Assembly: GCA_937934135.1 (NCBI GenBank)
Contig: CALHAW010000029.1
Location: 1-36,025 of the forward strand
Direction: 5' to 3'
DNA from: an uncultured Alphaproteobacteria bacterium
GTDB lineage: Bacteria; Pseudomonadota; Alphaproteobacteria; Micavibrionales; Micavibrionaceae
Length of the DNA stretch: 36,025 nt
Shown here: in pieces, positions 22,543 through 30,626 of the stretch
How positions within the stretch are numbered: the stretch's first letter is position 1
Layout of the letters: the number at the start of each line of letters is the position of its first letter
The notes under the pieces: generated by a model
Seen by the model: the letters and a program-made list of their open reading frames with translations, nothing else
What the model was told of the DNA's origin: nothing
The model's database searches: none
Position numbers and translations under genes: made by a program

Positions 22543-23430
22543 TTATGTTCCTTTTTCAATGGTTAATTTTTTACTAAGTGATGCGATTGCATCGGTTAAT
22601 GTTTGATCAGCGCACGGCATTTGATCGGGTTTTTGCACAACAGCGCACGGCGTGTTGGTCAAATCTTTTAAGGTTGCCCGGCGTTCGCTTCGCGTCATTC
22701 CGGCTTCCGCCAATGCGGATTCAACCTTTTTCAATGATGAATTATATTTGCTTTTCTCTGATTCATCAACATCAATGTTATCACTATCCAATAAATCCGT
22801 GGCAAAACCCATTTCAATGGCATCCGGCCCGGCAATCCACGTTTCATCGTCACACATTTTTGCAATCGCTTCGCGCTCCATGCCTGTTTTTTTAGCATAA
22901 ACACCAATCATAACATCATCAAATTGAGCCAAAACATCCGCGCATTCGCGCATTTCATTTTGATTTCCAACGCAAATATACCAAGCATTATGGATCATTA
23001 TAAATCCGGCTTCGGCAATTTTGATCACATCACCCGCCATCGCAACAACACTTGCGGCGGATGCCGCCATGCCAATAATGCGAATTGTTATTTCACCGTC
23101 ATGTTCTTTTAAAAGGTTGTAAATTGCCAATCCTTCAAAATAATCACCGCCCGGTGAATTGATATTTACCGTGATTGGGTTGCCTTTATTTTTCCGCAAT
23201 ACTGAATTAACAATTTTCGCGGTCATGCCTTCGCCTGTCCACCAATCTTCACCAACAACGCCATATATGTTTATGGTTGCGGCATCATCGGAATTATCGG
23301 CGGCTTGAATATCAGGTTGCCAACGGCTTTTGATGTTGTCCGGCAAAAAACCGCGCACATCGCCTTCAATACCCGCGGCCCGCGCACGATCAATCAATGC
23401 TTGAAAATTATTGTTTTTCTTCGGATCCAT
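22543..23430 (-). CDS. Prohead protease, ClpP-like (S14)
   Basis: A 295-residue head maturation protease of the ClpP superfamily. INSPGGDYFEGLAIYNLL (about 90-107) is the oxyanion strand, Ser124 in GMAASAASVVAMAG is the nucleophile, and His147 in MIHNAW is the base, with an acidic residue in the QFDDVM region. It would remove the capsid delta domain during maturation. The C-terminal 80 residues are charged and probably a scaffold or self-cleaved part (SEKSKYNSSLKKVESALAEAGM). It overlaps the end of the portal gene by 23 bp, as is usual. Confidence 0.92.
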   Translation of the reverse strand: MDPKKNNNFQALIDRARAAGIEGDVRGFLPDNIKSRWQPDIQAADNSDDAATINIYGVVGEDWWTGEGMTAKIVNSVLRKNKGNPITVNINSPGGDYFEGLAIYNLLKEHDGEITIRIIGMAASAASVVAMAGDVIKIAEAGFIMIHNAWYICVGNQNEMRECADVLAQFDDVMIGVYAKKTGMEREAIAKMCDDETWIAGPDAIEMGFATDLLDSDNIDVDESEKSKYNSSLKKVESALAEAGMTRSERRATLKDLTNTPCAVVQKPDQMPCADQTLTDAIASLSKKLTIEKGT

Positions 23431-24646
23431 TGGGTATTCCCTTTCTATCCATTGTTTCTAAAATTGTTATTGGTGCCATTTGTTGTTGCATCATTAGTGT
23501 ATCACCACCCGGCAATGGTTGCCAACCCTCTGATTTACGCGCTTCATTTGGTGTTATAATGCCGCCTTGCACGCCCTCTTTATTGGCTTTAATACGTTCC
23601 GCCAAATCCGGGCGTAACAACGCATTAAAATCAAATTCAATATCCATTGTGTCGCGCTCCGCGGCGGTTAGCAAATTACAACGCATGGATGATTCATAGC
23701 GTTCTAAATATGGGCGCAACCCAAACTTATAAAAACCCTGAATAATTTGCTCAATGCCGGATCCCCATGATGTGGTGGCGTTTGTATCGTTTACTAAAAC
23801 AGATGGCACACCAAAAAATCGGCAAATATCTTCAATTTGAAATTGGCGGGATCTAAGCAATTCAATATCCTGTGGCGATAAAGACACGCTTTTCCAATCC
23901 ATTCCGCCTTCCAGCACAAACAAACGATCATCATTGCCTTCGGTGATTTCACTAAAATTTGTTTTGGCTTGCTTGCGTTGATCCTGCGTTAAAAATTTAT
24001 CAAACATCAAAAGGCCGGATGGCTTGCCGCCGTTCCGGTAAATGTTTGTTGTGGCTTGTTCCGCCGCCTGTCCAACACCAATTGTATTGCGGGCGTGGCC
24101 CAATGGGGATAATCCAATAATCCCGTTGCCATATAGTTTGTTGTGCCAAATTTCCTTTTCGGAATATGTTTTGCGTGAACGGGATGATTGATATTTATAA
24201 TCAATGCTTCCATTTTGGTTCAACTCCACTTGCATTTGTGGTGACATAAGCGGCATCAAACTAACCAAGCGGCCTTTGCTATCACGATCAATTTTTGAAT
24301 AGTCATTTCCTAGCAATGCGAATTGGTAAACAAGGCTTTCAATATATTGTTGGCGGGTTTGATAACGATTGGGCTTGCCGCGCATCAATGTTGCCAATGG
24401 ATGATCATAATATGGGGTGCGCACCCCGCCATCCGATAATTTATAAACGTTTAACGGCAATGATCCTATTGATTCCGTGATGATCCGTGTGCATGCCCAA
24501 ACCGCGGATAATTGCATTGCGGAATCTTGTGTTACGGGTGTTGCGCTTCGTGTGGCGTATGATCCGGGGGATGATGATTGCACACCTTCGTTTCGTGTGG
24601 ATCCGCCGCCCGATAAAACATTAATTACGTTACTGAATATTCCCAT
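23408..24646 (-). CDS. Portal protein (HK97 family)
   Basis: A 412-residue portal. QLSAVWACTRIITESIGSLPLNVYKL is the family's N-terminal signature, followed by YYDHPLATLMRGKPN, IWHNKLYGNGIIGLSPLGHARNTIG and FFGVPSVLVNDTNATTSWGSGIEQIIQGFYKFGLRPYLERYE. It forms the dodecameric ring for packaging and ejection. It lies between the terminase and the protease. The end (PNGSEEKQ) overlaps the protease start. Confidence 0.95.
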   Translation of the reverse strand: MGIFSNVINVLSGGGSTRNEGVQSSSPGSYATRSATPVTQDSAMQLSAVWACTRIITESIGSLPLNVYKLSDGGVRTPYYDHPLATLMRGKPNRYQTRQQYIESLVYQFALLGNDYSKIDRDSKGRLVSLMPLMSPQMQVELNQNGSIDYKYQSSRSRKTYSEKEIWHNKLYGNGIIGLSPLGHARNTIGVGQAAEQATTNIYRNGGKPSGLLMFDKFLTQDQRKQAKTNFSEITEGNDDRLFVLEGGMDWKSVSLSPQDIELLRSRQFQIEDICRFFGVPSVLVNDTNATTSWGSGIEQIIQGFYKFGLRPYLERYESSMRCNLLTAAERDTMDIEFDFNALLRPDLAERIKANKEGVQGGIITPNEARKSEGWQPLPGGDTLMMQQQMAPITILETMDRKGIPNGSEEKQ

Positions 24647-24673
24647 GAAATTTCCTATTGATCCGATGTGCGC

Positions 24674-24688
24674 ACGTAAATATTACGT
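24674..24688. promoter_or_regulatory. Palindrome between terminase and portal genes
   Basis: A perfect inverted repeat, ACGTAA-ATA-TTACGT, is preceded by GTGCGCAC and followed on the plus strand by seven T. It lies in the 67-bp gap between the large terminase stop and the portal start. It could be an RNA processing or weak regulatory site; as a terminator it would act only on antisense transcripts. Confidence 0.35.
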
Positions 24689-24713
24689 TTTTTTGGGGCC
24701 TTGCGCAACCGCA

Positions 24714-26246
24714 TTAAATTGATATTGGATTACTTAAAAATTCATCTAGGCTTCCACCCAATTCATTATCACGTTCCGCAACACCCGCCGCCATTGCCAA
24801 TGCAACCATTCCATCAATTCTGCCAGATGTTTTCGTTTTATCAAGTTTTCTATTGCCGGATGCGTCTTTTGTCACCATGGAATTTGCCATGCACATTGTC
24901 AACACGGGATTATTACCGTGCCGGATTTGTCCATTTAAAATTTTGGATTCAATGGCATCAAGGGCCGGGGCCATATCTTTAAAGCCTTGCCCCCATGCAA
25001 CCAATGGCAAATCAAGGCCAATGCGCTCCAAATCTTTTTTAAAATATTCTATCCGCCAACGGTCAAATGCCAATGCAACCAAATTCACACCATCCACAAT
25101 TTCACCAACTTGCCGGGCAATAAATTCATAATCAATCGTTGCGCCGGGGGTGGTGTGCAATAATCCTTTGCGTACCCATACATCATACGGTGCGCGATCT
25201 TTTTTTGATCTATCAACCAAACCAATTTCAGGTGTCCAAAAATAACAAAACACATACCACATTTTGCCAATGCGCCCGATAAAAACAAGCGCGGTTAAAT
25301 CGGTGCGCATGGATAAATCTAATCCGCCGTAAACTTCTTCACACGCCGCCATTTCAACATCAACGGGTTTGCCGCATGCGGTCCAACTTAATTTATTAAT
25401 AAATGGTGATTTTACCGCCACGCGCATATTTAAAACCAAATTCCGAAACGTGTTTTCAAATGATGGCATGCGCTTTGCTTTTTTCGCCTGTTTTTTTACA
25501 TCCTTTAATGATCTGAATAATCCCAATGCGGGATTGGCTTTTTGCCATGTTTCAGGATCGCCAATATCATCATCCGGTTCCGCACAATACACATGGCAAA
25601 CCGTGTGCAAAGGTTTGTTTTCCAATGCATCATCAATCAATATTGAAAAATAATCCGAGTCATTAGGGGCTTGCGTGCTGATATATATTAAAAGCGGGTT
25701 ATCATATGCGCCTTGTGCGGTTGTGATGGCATCAACAAAATCATCTTGCGGCCCGGTGATTTGCCCCACTTCATCCAAAATGGCCAAAATTGGGGATTTA
25801 CCGTGCGCGGTTTTACCATCTGCGGATATGGCTTGATATTCCACATTCATTGGCAAGCCTATTAACATTTTTTTGGATGGCACGGGTTTAATCAAATCAC
25901 GCAATTGCGGTGATAATTCAACACATTTGGATGCAAGGTTGTAAACTTCGGCGGCTTGTTCCCGGCTTCGGGCACCAGATATGATCCGTGAATTTAAAAC
26001 ACATTCCGGCCCAACGATATGGGCCAATACAATAAACGCGATCAATCCGGTTTTGGCGTTTTTACGGGCAATGGATAATATGGCGGTATCGGTGCCATGC
26101 TTATTATCGTAAACGGCTAAAATAAATCTTTTTTGAAATGGCGCAAGCACTACGGGTTGCCCCACTTTTTCACCTTCGGGGATAACACAAAAATTTTCGA
26201 TAAATGCTATGACACGTTCACCGCGTGTTAACTCCGTTTCACCCAT
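24714..26246 (-). CDS. terL: Terminase large subunit
   Basis: A 510-residue HK97-type terminase (Terminase_1 / LSE family). The N-terminal ATPase has LAPFQKRFILAVYD, a Walker A-like LSIARKNAKTG (about 58-67) and Walker B LAILDEV (154-160). The nuclease domain starts at YGGLDLSMRTDLTALV, with the metal-binding Asp310. It cuts and packages concatemeric DNA into the prohead. It follows the small subunit by 1 bp. It contains no CGCTGG motif. Confidence 0.95.
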   Translation of the reverse strand: MGETELTRGERVIAFIENFCVIPEGEKVGQPVVLAPFQKRFILAVYDNKHGTDTAILSIARKNAKTGLIAFIVLAHIVGPECVLNSRIISGARSREQAAEVYNLASKCVELSPQLRDLIKPVPSKKMLIGLPMNVEYQAISADGKTAHGKSPILAILDEVGQITGPQDDFVDAITTAQGAYDNPLLIYISTQAPNDSDYFSILIDDALENKPLHTVCHVYCAEPDDDIGDPETWQKANPALGLFRSLKDVKKQAKKAKRMPSFENTFRNLVLNMRVAVKSPFINKLSWTACGKPVDVEMAACEEVYGGLDLSMRTDLTALVFIGRIGKMWYVFCYFWTPEIGLVDRSKKDRAPYDVWVRKGLLHTTPGATIDYEFIARQVGEIVDGVNLVALAFDRWRIEYFKKDLERIGLDLPLVAWGQGFKDMAPALDAIESKILNGQIRHGNNPVLTMCMANSMVTKDASGNRKLDKTKTSGRIDGMVALAMAAGVAERDNELGGSLDEFLSNPISI

Positions 26247-26247
26247 T

Positions 26248-26961
26248 TCATTTTACAACTTTTGGAAACGATATAAGGCCCATCTTATCATCCGCATTTT
26301 TTATACCGTTTTCAATTTCCTTTTGTTTGCCCCTGCGCTTTTGAACATCGCGGGTTTCACCTTCGGTGGCGCGGGCGTGCAATGATAAATTGCGGCGCAA
26401 GGCAATTATGTTTTTGGTGTAAGTGTCAATTATTTGTTTGCGCGGATTAATATAGGTTGATGTTACAATCACTTCGGCTTCTTTGATTACTTGCTTTGTT
26501 TCCTTATCTTTTATCGCCGGAATGATTTGTTTGCGTTCCAATATACTTCCTTCTTTGCGCATTTTGCGTTGTTCCAAATCTAAATCATATAAATAGCGCG
26601 TCAAATACGCCGCCATTTCCAATGTGTGGTTTGTCCATTCGGTTAATGCAAATTCATCAATCACGGAATCCCAAAATGGCATTTCTGCTTTACGCAATTT
26701 TACGTGTGCGGGTGGTTCAATCTCTTTGAATGCGCCTTGCGCGGCTTCAACCGCAACCGATACGGAATCAGAACGGGCGCGTTTACTTGATTTTGATGCA
26801 ATTGGTGCCTTTTTCTTGTCTGTTTTTGTTTTTTTAACGGCCTTTTTCGGCACTTTTTGCGCTTTTTTAGGGGTTTTTTGTGCAGTTTTTGCACCTTTTT
26901 TTGGTGCCTTTTTTGTTGACTTTTTGGAGTCTTTCTGCGCCTTTGGGGGGGTGTCTGTCAT
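26248..26961 (-). CDS. terS: Terminase small subunit (P27-like) with lysine-rich tail
   Basis: A 237-residue protein directly before terL. From about residue 75 it fits P27-like small terminases: PPAHVKLRKAEMPFWDSVIDEFALTEWTNHTLEMAAYLTRYLYDLD, then INPRKQIIDTYTKNIIALRRNLSLHARATEGETRDVQKRRG. The first 60 residues are unusual: repeated KK, PKK and AQK units, like a histone H1 tail, perhaps adding non-specific DNA binding. I chose ATG at 26961; AAGAGGA is 10 nt upstream. Confidence 0.85.
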   Translation of the reverse strand: MTDTPPKAQKDSKKSTKKAPKKGAKTAQKTPKKAQKVPKKAVKKTKTDKKKAPIASKSSKRARSDSVSVAVEAAQGAFKEIEPPAHVKLRKAEMPFWDSVIDEFALTEWTNHTLEMAAYLTRYLYDLDLEQRKMRKEGSILERKQIIPAIKDKETKQVIKEAEVIVTSTYINPRKQIIDTYTKNIIALRRNLSLHARATEGETRDVQKRRGKQKEIENGIKNADDKMGLISFPKVVK

Positions 26962-27005
26962 TTTCAAAAATTCCTCTTAAAAAACTGTGTTAGATAAAAA
27001 ATAAA

Positions 27006-27057
27006 GGGGGGAGGGCGGTCTAGTACGGTATCGAACTATAGTTTTTTCACTCCCCCC
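27006..27057 (-). other. Hairpin between HNH and terS, possible cos or terminator region
   Basis: GGGGGGAG (27006-27013) pairs with CTCCCCCC (27050-27057) across 36 nt, and on the minus strand it is followed by TTTATTTTTT. It covers the HNH stop codon. The loop holds CTATAG and a GTACGGTATCG stretch. It may be a terminator lowering read-through into terS. Because HNH and terminase genes side by side often mark cos-packaging phages, it is also a candidate cos region. Neither is proven. Confidence 0.4.
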
Positions 27058-27392
27058 CGGTTCTTTTTGGCCTTTTTATCCCTTTCATTCACCGGGTGGT
27101 TATCATCAATGGGCCATCCGTTTTCATCCACCGCGGTTGAATAACCCTTTTTTTCTTCGCTTTGTTTCGCACCATCATGGCAAGATTTGCATAGGCTTTG
27201 CCAATTGGTTTGATCCCAAAATAATTCATCATTGCCGCGGTGTGGTTCGATGTGATCCACTACCGTTGCCCGCACAACATATCCCGCTTCATCGCAATAA
27301 CGGCACAAGGGATTGTTTAACAACCAAAGGCGGCGGGCCTTCTGCCATTTATAATTATATCCACGTTCGTTTGATGATCCACGCTTTGTCAT
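27036..27392 (-). CDS. HNH endonuclease of the packaging module
   Basis: A 118-residue HNH nuclease. Zinc-binding CRYC (about 35-38) and CKSCH (68-72) flank the active site VVDHIEPHRGNDELFWDQTNWQSLCKSCH. HNH proteins next to terminases in cos-type phages assist the large subunit's cutting. There is no ribosome binding site; a possible promoter places the transcript start almost at its ATG. It begins 32 bp past the XRE regulator gene. Confidence 0.92.
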   Translation of the reverse strand: MTKRGSSNERGYNYKWQKARRLWLLNNPLCRYCDEAGYVVRATVVDHIEPHRGNDELFWDQTNWQSLCKSCHDGAKQSEEKKGYSTAVDENGWPIDDNHPVNERDKKAKKNRGGVKKL

Positions 27393-27398
27393 TTGTAA

Positions 27399-27428
27399 AT
27401 CATATCATGCACGCACTATGTGCATCAA
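27399..27428 (-). promoter_or_regulatory. Promoter-like site P4 with operator copy
   Basis: The 15-mer ACGCACTATGTGCAT (27411-27425) differs by 2 bases from the operator in P1-P3. On the minus strand, TTGATG (27423-27428) and TATGAT (27399-27404) are 18 nt apart. The expected start of transcription would coincide with the HNH ATG (27392), giving a leaderless message. The -10/-35 quality is moderate; the operator match is the stronger part. Confidence 0.5.
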
Positions 27429-27652
27429 TTGCGTTCGCGGTTTTGTTCCCATTGGGCCGCAACCGTTGGCCCATCATATTCACGAATGCCCAATGCATAG
27501 GCGGCGCATGCGAGTCCAACACAAGGCCGGATCTCACCATCACCGGATTCCATCAACTGATATGCACGGATTGAAAACCCTAGAACACCAGCCATTTGCA
27601 CTTGGCTTCGCTTCACCATCTTGCGGAATGCTTTTAATTCATGGGGAGTCAT
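27425..27652 (-). CDS. XRE-like helix-turn-helix regulator
   Basis: A 75-residue protein with one HTH: MTPHELKAFRKMVKRSQVQMAGVLGFSIRAYQLMESGDGEIRP, where SQVQMAGVLGFSIRAYQLMESG is the typical XRE helix 2-3 region. It is small and has no other domain, like Cro-type repressors. It overlaps the gene upstream (ATGA), and an operator copy lies at its own stop codon. It is the best candidate for the protein that binds the ACGCA-N5-TGCGT sites. Confidence 0.85.
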   Translation of the reverse strand: MTPHELKAFRKMVKRSQVQMAGVLGFSIRAYQLMESGDGEIRPCVGLACAAYALGIREYDGPTVAAQWEQNRERN

Positions 27653-28380
27653 ACGGGGGCATCCTGTAATAATTGCAAATATAAATCGGCAACCTTTTTA
27701 AATCGGTTGCCCTTGGTTGTTTTTAACGACACGGCGGATCCATCAACACAATCATGGATGAAATAGTGCCACGCGCCGCGGGGGTTGGTGTCCACATTGC
27801 ATAGGCGTGACATAGCCGAAACAACATAATTGGCGTGGTTGCGCCGCCCTTCCAATTGATGGCGGTGTAACTTGTGGATGTGATCATAATAAAAATTCTT
27901 GATGCGCTTTTCCGGGTTGATGCCTTCGGCACGCAATATATAAAACGCGGTCATTAACCCTATCAGGTGTGATCCTTTATCATCCGCATAATCCAACAAC
28001 CATGATGCGTTTTCCAGCATGTGCAACGCCAATTGATTATTCACATTGGATAAATCGGCACCAATGGGGATGGCAACATATGCGCGTTCGGCCCATCGTG
28101 TGTGCAATTCCTTATCATCACACAATGACAATCCGCCAAATATGGTATCAATCACGCCCGCAACATCAACCGGGATGCCATGCACGGATGGTGGATATGC
28201 GGCGCAATCTTGTTCCACCTCATCATCCTTTAAATATGGATGATACATGGCACCACTCACATTGCCTTTGCCTTCATGCCAGTAATGGCCCCATGCATAA
28301 AAATTTCCGGCATGGCGGTGATCCGCGGCGCGGGCAATGGCGGCGTTCTTATATTCCAATGTGTTGGTAAATGCTTTCAT
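27649..28380 (-). CDS. Hypothetical protein, histidine-rich, 243 residues
   Basis: I do not recognise this protein. It is soluble, rich in His, Tyr and Trp. The N-terminal part has ARAADHRHAGNFYAWGHYWHEGKGN. A helical middle (NQLALHMLENASWLLDYADDKGSHLIGLMTAFYILRAEG) follows, then YYDHIHKLHRHQLEGRRNHANYVVSAMSRL and a C terminus ending KVADLYLQLLQDAPV. The many paired histidines and acidic residues could bind metal, for example in an HD-type or all-alpha hydrolase, but no catalytic motif is clear. It lies between the Dam-like methylase and the XRE gene, coupled to both. Confidence 0.72.
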   Translation of the reverse strand: MKAFTNTLEYKNAAIARAADHRHAGNFYAWGHYWHEGKGNVSGAMYHPYLKDDEVEQDCAAYPPSVHGIPVDVAGVIDTIFGGLSLCDDKELHTRWAERAYVAIPIGADLSNVNNQLALHMLENASWLLDYADDKGSHLIGLMTAFYILRAEGINPEKRIKNFYYDHIHKLHRHQLEGRRNHANYVVSAMSRLCNVDTNPRGAWHYFIHDCVDGSAVSLKTTKGNRFKKVADLYLQLLQDAPV

Positions 28381-29183
28381 TAAAATAAATCTCTTTGATT
28401 AGGGGTGTATGATAGCCATAAAACTTCGGTCCTTTTTCCGGCACCATCGGCGCGGGCGGCGCGTTCAATAACCGTCCATCCATCATATAATTCATCGTAT
28501 AATGGATGGTGATAGCCTGACAAACAAACCTTGCCTTTAAGTGATTTTAATTGTTGTGCCAATTCAATATGTTGTTGATCATCCATTTCATGTCTATATC
28601 CATGTTTTCCCTTGCCTTTTCGGGTATCAAGAACATATGGCGGATCAACATAATGCAATGTGTCCACGCTATCGTGCGCCATCATCACATCAATGGCATC
28701 CCGGTTTTCGATCACTATGCCTTGCATTCTATCAATCAACATTTCAAATGCCGGGCCATAATTTTTCCAATCATGTGCTGGGGTTGATCCTGAACGGTTT
28801 GAATTTGAACGGAATCCGGTTTTATATTTTGATGTAATACCATCGGACCCAAACCCCATAAATGATCGAATAATAGTGCGCCGTGCGCGTTCTAATTGAT
28901 CATCCGTTTCTTCAAACGCTTCATTAAATTCATCACGGGCAAATGGCGTAAAAACTAGCTGCTCTTTCAATTTTTCACCATTATCGCGGGCTTGTTTAAA
29001 TACATTCACAATTTCACTATCCAAATCATTATAAATTTCCGCATATGCACGTTCTTTTCTTAATAAAACGCTTGCGGCACCCCCAAACGGTTCACAATAA
29101 ATTCTATGCTTTGGAAAATTACTTATAATCCATGGTGCTAAAATCCATTTTCCGCCGTGGTATCTCAATATTGGTCTTCTCAT
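28380..29183 (-). CDS. D12-class DNA adenine methylase (Dam-like)
   Basis: A 267-residue N6-adenine methyltransferase of the D12 class. The SAM-binding N terminus is RYHGGKWILAPWIISNFP with CEPFGGAASVLL (about 30-41), a central NDLDSEIVNVF, and the catalytic DPPY at 180-183 (LHYVDPPYVL). The family usually methylates GATC or related sites; the specificity is not readable here. GGGTAAGGA lies only 2 nt before its ATG, unusually close. Together with the MT-A70 enzyme it gives the phage two adenine methylases. Confidence 0.92.
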   Translation of the reverse strand: MRRPILRYHGGKWILAPWIISNFPKHRIYCEPFGGAASVLLRKERAYAEIYNDLDSEIVNVFKQARDNGEKLKEQLVFTPFARDEFNEAFEETDDQLERARRTIIRSFMGFGSDGITSKYKTGFRSNSNRSGSTPAHDWKNYGPAFEMLIDRMQGIVIENRDAIDVMMAHDSVDTLHYVDPPYVLDTRKGKGKHGYRHEMDDQQHIELAQQLKSLKGKVCLSGYHHPLYDELYDGWTVIERAARADGAGKRTEVLWLSYTPNQRDLF

Positions 29184-29204
29184 AGTCCTTACCCAATCTA
29201 AAAT

Positions 29205-29927
29205 TTATACAAATCCAAGCCATGATCCAATGGCGGCGGATGCGGCAAGGCCAATCACACATGATATGCCCGCGCCCGCGCCCGCGCTTCCTTCGCTAAC
29301 CATGTGCAAATCCCATGATGCGCCAACCAAATGGTTTTTGGCGTGGCTTCCTATCTCATATCCCAGCGGCCAAAATCCTGCCAAGGGCACACCACCAACG
29401 GGCAAACCAATCAAGAATCCTTTTACCGCGGCGAATGCCCAAACATATGCTTCGGTGTACTTTCCGCCGGATATATACGTGATCCCGGTGATACGGCACA
29501 AGAAATGCACAACGGGCGTTAATGTGTTATCGCGTGAACGGGTGGTGCGTTTGTCCACCTTATCCCATGGCAATATGGCGGCGTGCCCGGTCTGCATCCA
29601 AATATATGCCCATGCGGATCCTGCAATAAATACCCAATTCCAAACGGGGGCCGTTATTTCCAACACATAAAGGTTCAATGTCCAATCAATGGCATGTAAA
29701 TCCCATGGTGTCAGATTTTGCAATACATTGGCACCACACCAACCAATCACGATTCCAAATAATAATTCCGGCAAAAACGTTAAATTCATCGGCATGATGC
29801 CGCCTTTGTCTTTGCCTTCGCTTGATAACTCACCTTTTTTATTCAATAGGTGTGATCCGGGCAATGATGCGCCGGATGCCATGGATAATATCGCCATGAT
29901 AACGATGATTGATATATATAAAATCAT
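29205..29927 (-). CDS. Multi-span membrane protein
   Basis: A 240-residue protein with about five hydrophobic segments (MILYISIIVIMAILSMASGA; FLPELLFGIVIGWCGANVL; APVWNWVFIAGSAWAYIWM; AFAAVKGFLIGLPVGGVPLAGFWPLGYEI; a glycine/alanine-rich end GAGAGISCVIGLAASAAIGSWLGF). Long loops carry HAIDWTLN and RTTRSRDNTLTPVVHFLC. No family is recognised. It sits before the Dam-like gene in the P2 operon and holds the only CGCTGG motif between 22.3 and 31.1 kb. Confidence 0.75.
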   Translation of the reverse strand: MILYISIIVIMAILSMASGASLPGSHLLNKKGELSSEGKDKGGIMPMNLTFLPELLFGIVIGWCGANVLQNLTPWDLHAIDWTLNLYVLEITAPVWNWVFIAGSAWAYIWMQTGHAAILPWDKVDKRTTRSRDNTLTPVVHFLCRITGITYISGGKYTEAYVWAFAAVKGFLIGLPVGGVPLAGFWPLGYEIGSHAKNHLVGASWDLHMVSEGSAGAGAGISCVIGLAASAAIGSWLGFV

Positions 29928-29940
29928 AATGTGTTTTCCT

Positions 29941-30168
29941 TTATTTTCCGAATGCTTTGATATTGGCCCCGTGGCATTTGGGGCATGTGCAATTATTGCA
30001 TGATTTTATAAATTCATCCATCCCGCATGGTGTTTTAATTAACACCCATTCATGCTTGCAATCTGCGCAATGTGCCCAAAAATCACCATCGTTTTTATTG
30101 GGGGCGTTATCGGCGTTGCCCTGCCCTGCCATTTGTTCCAACGGCGTGTAATTGTCGTTATTATTCAT
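29941..30168 (-). CDS. Zinc-ribbon protein
   Basis: A 75-residue protein with an unstructured N terminus (MNNNDNYTPLEQMAGQGNADN) and a zinc ribbon: CADCKHEW, then CNNCTCPKCHG. Four or more cysteines would hold one zinc ion. Phages often carry such small zinc-ribbon proteins of unknown role. It starts inside the end of the gene at 30161. Confidence 0.75.
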   Translation of the reverse strand: MNNNDNYTPLEQMAGQGNADNAPNKNDGDFWAHCADCKHEWVLIKTPCGMDEFIKSCNNCTCPKCHGANIKAFGK

Positions 30169-30403
30169 TTGGGGTTTTAACCTCTAAACATACGGGCTGT
30201 TGGTTATCACCAGCAACATATAACGTGATTGGCTTGCCAAAAATTAATTTAATTCTTTCTATCAATGTTGGTTTCCAGCACGAAACAACAAAACCATGCG
30301 CACGCGCTATTGGTAAACCTAAGCATTCACCATTTTTTTCTGCATCCCAATTTTTGGGGGCATTTAATATTGTTGTAAATCCTTTAAATTTAATCGGTAA
30401 CAT
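30161..30403 (-). CDS. Hypothetical protein
   Basis: An 80-residue protein (MLPIKFKGFTTILNAPKNWD...). LPIARAHGFVVSCWKPTLIERIKLIFGKPITLYVAGDNQQPVCLEV resembles a family of short phage proteins with a closing 'lwv-g--qPpv-L', of unknown function. It overlaps both neighbours. Confidence 0.75.
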   Translation of the reverse strand: MLPIKFKGFTTILNAPKNWDAEKNGECLGLPIARAHGFVVSCWKPTLIERIKLIFGKPITLYVAGDNQQPVCLEVKTPNE

Positions 30404-30626
30404 TTGGCATTCCTTCTTTTGTTAAATATTTTCCATCATGGCGGGGCCGCAAATGAATGTAATCATCAAGGTTTATGCCATGCACGGCACGTTCGGGCCG
30501 GATTATGATGCAATGCGCCGGATCAACCTGATATAAACGCATTAATTGTTCGGCGGATATGTGATGCCACTGCCCATCGGATCGGCTTTGTACTTTTTGC
30601 GAAAATACTGCATATTTCTTAATCAT
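30390..30626 (-). CDS. Hypothetical protein
   Basis: A 78-residue protein (MIKKYAVFSQKVQSRSDGQWHHISAEQLMRLYQVDPAHCIIIRPERAVHG...). The fold looks alpha/beta and it is probably soluble. A short segment, 'isa--lm-ly-vdp--ciii', recalls phage proteins near replication genes, but I cannot name a family. It overlaps both neighbours by 8-14 bp. Confidence 0.7.
   Translation of the reverse strand: MIKKYAVFSQKVQSRSDGQWHHISAEQLMRLYQVDPAHCIIIRPERAVHGINLDDYIHLRPRHDGKYLTKEGMPNVTD

Noticed and set aside
21739-22566. Long rightward open frame of 275 codons opposite the capsid gene
   Set aside because: It is antisense to a certain capsid gene, has cysteine- and serine-rich low-quality composition and no ribosome binding site. 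It arises from codon bias of the real gene.
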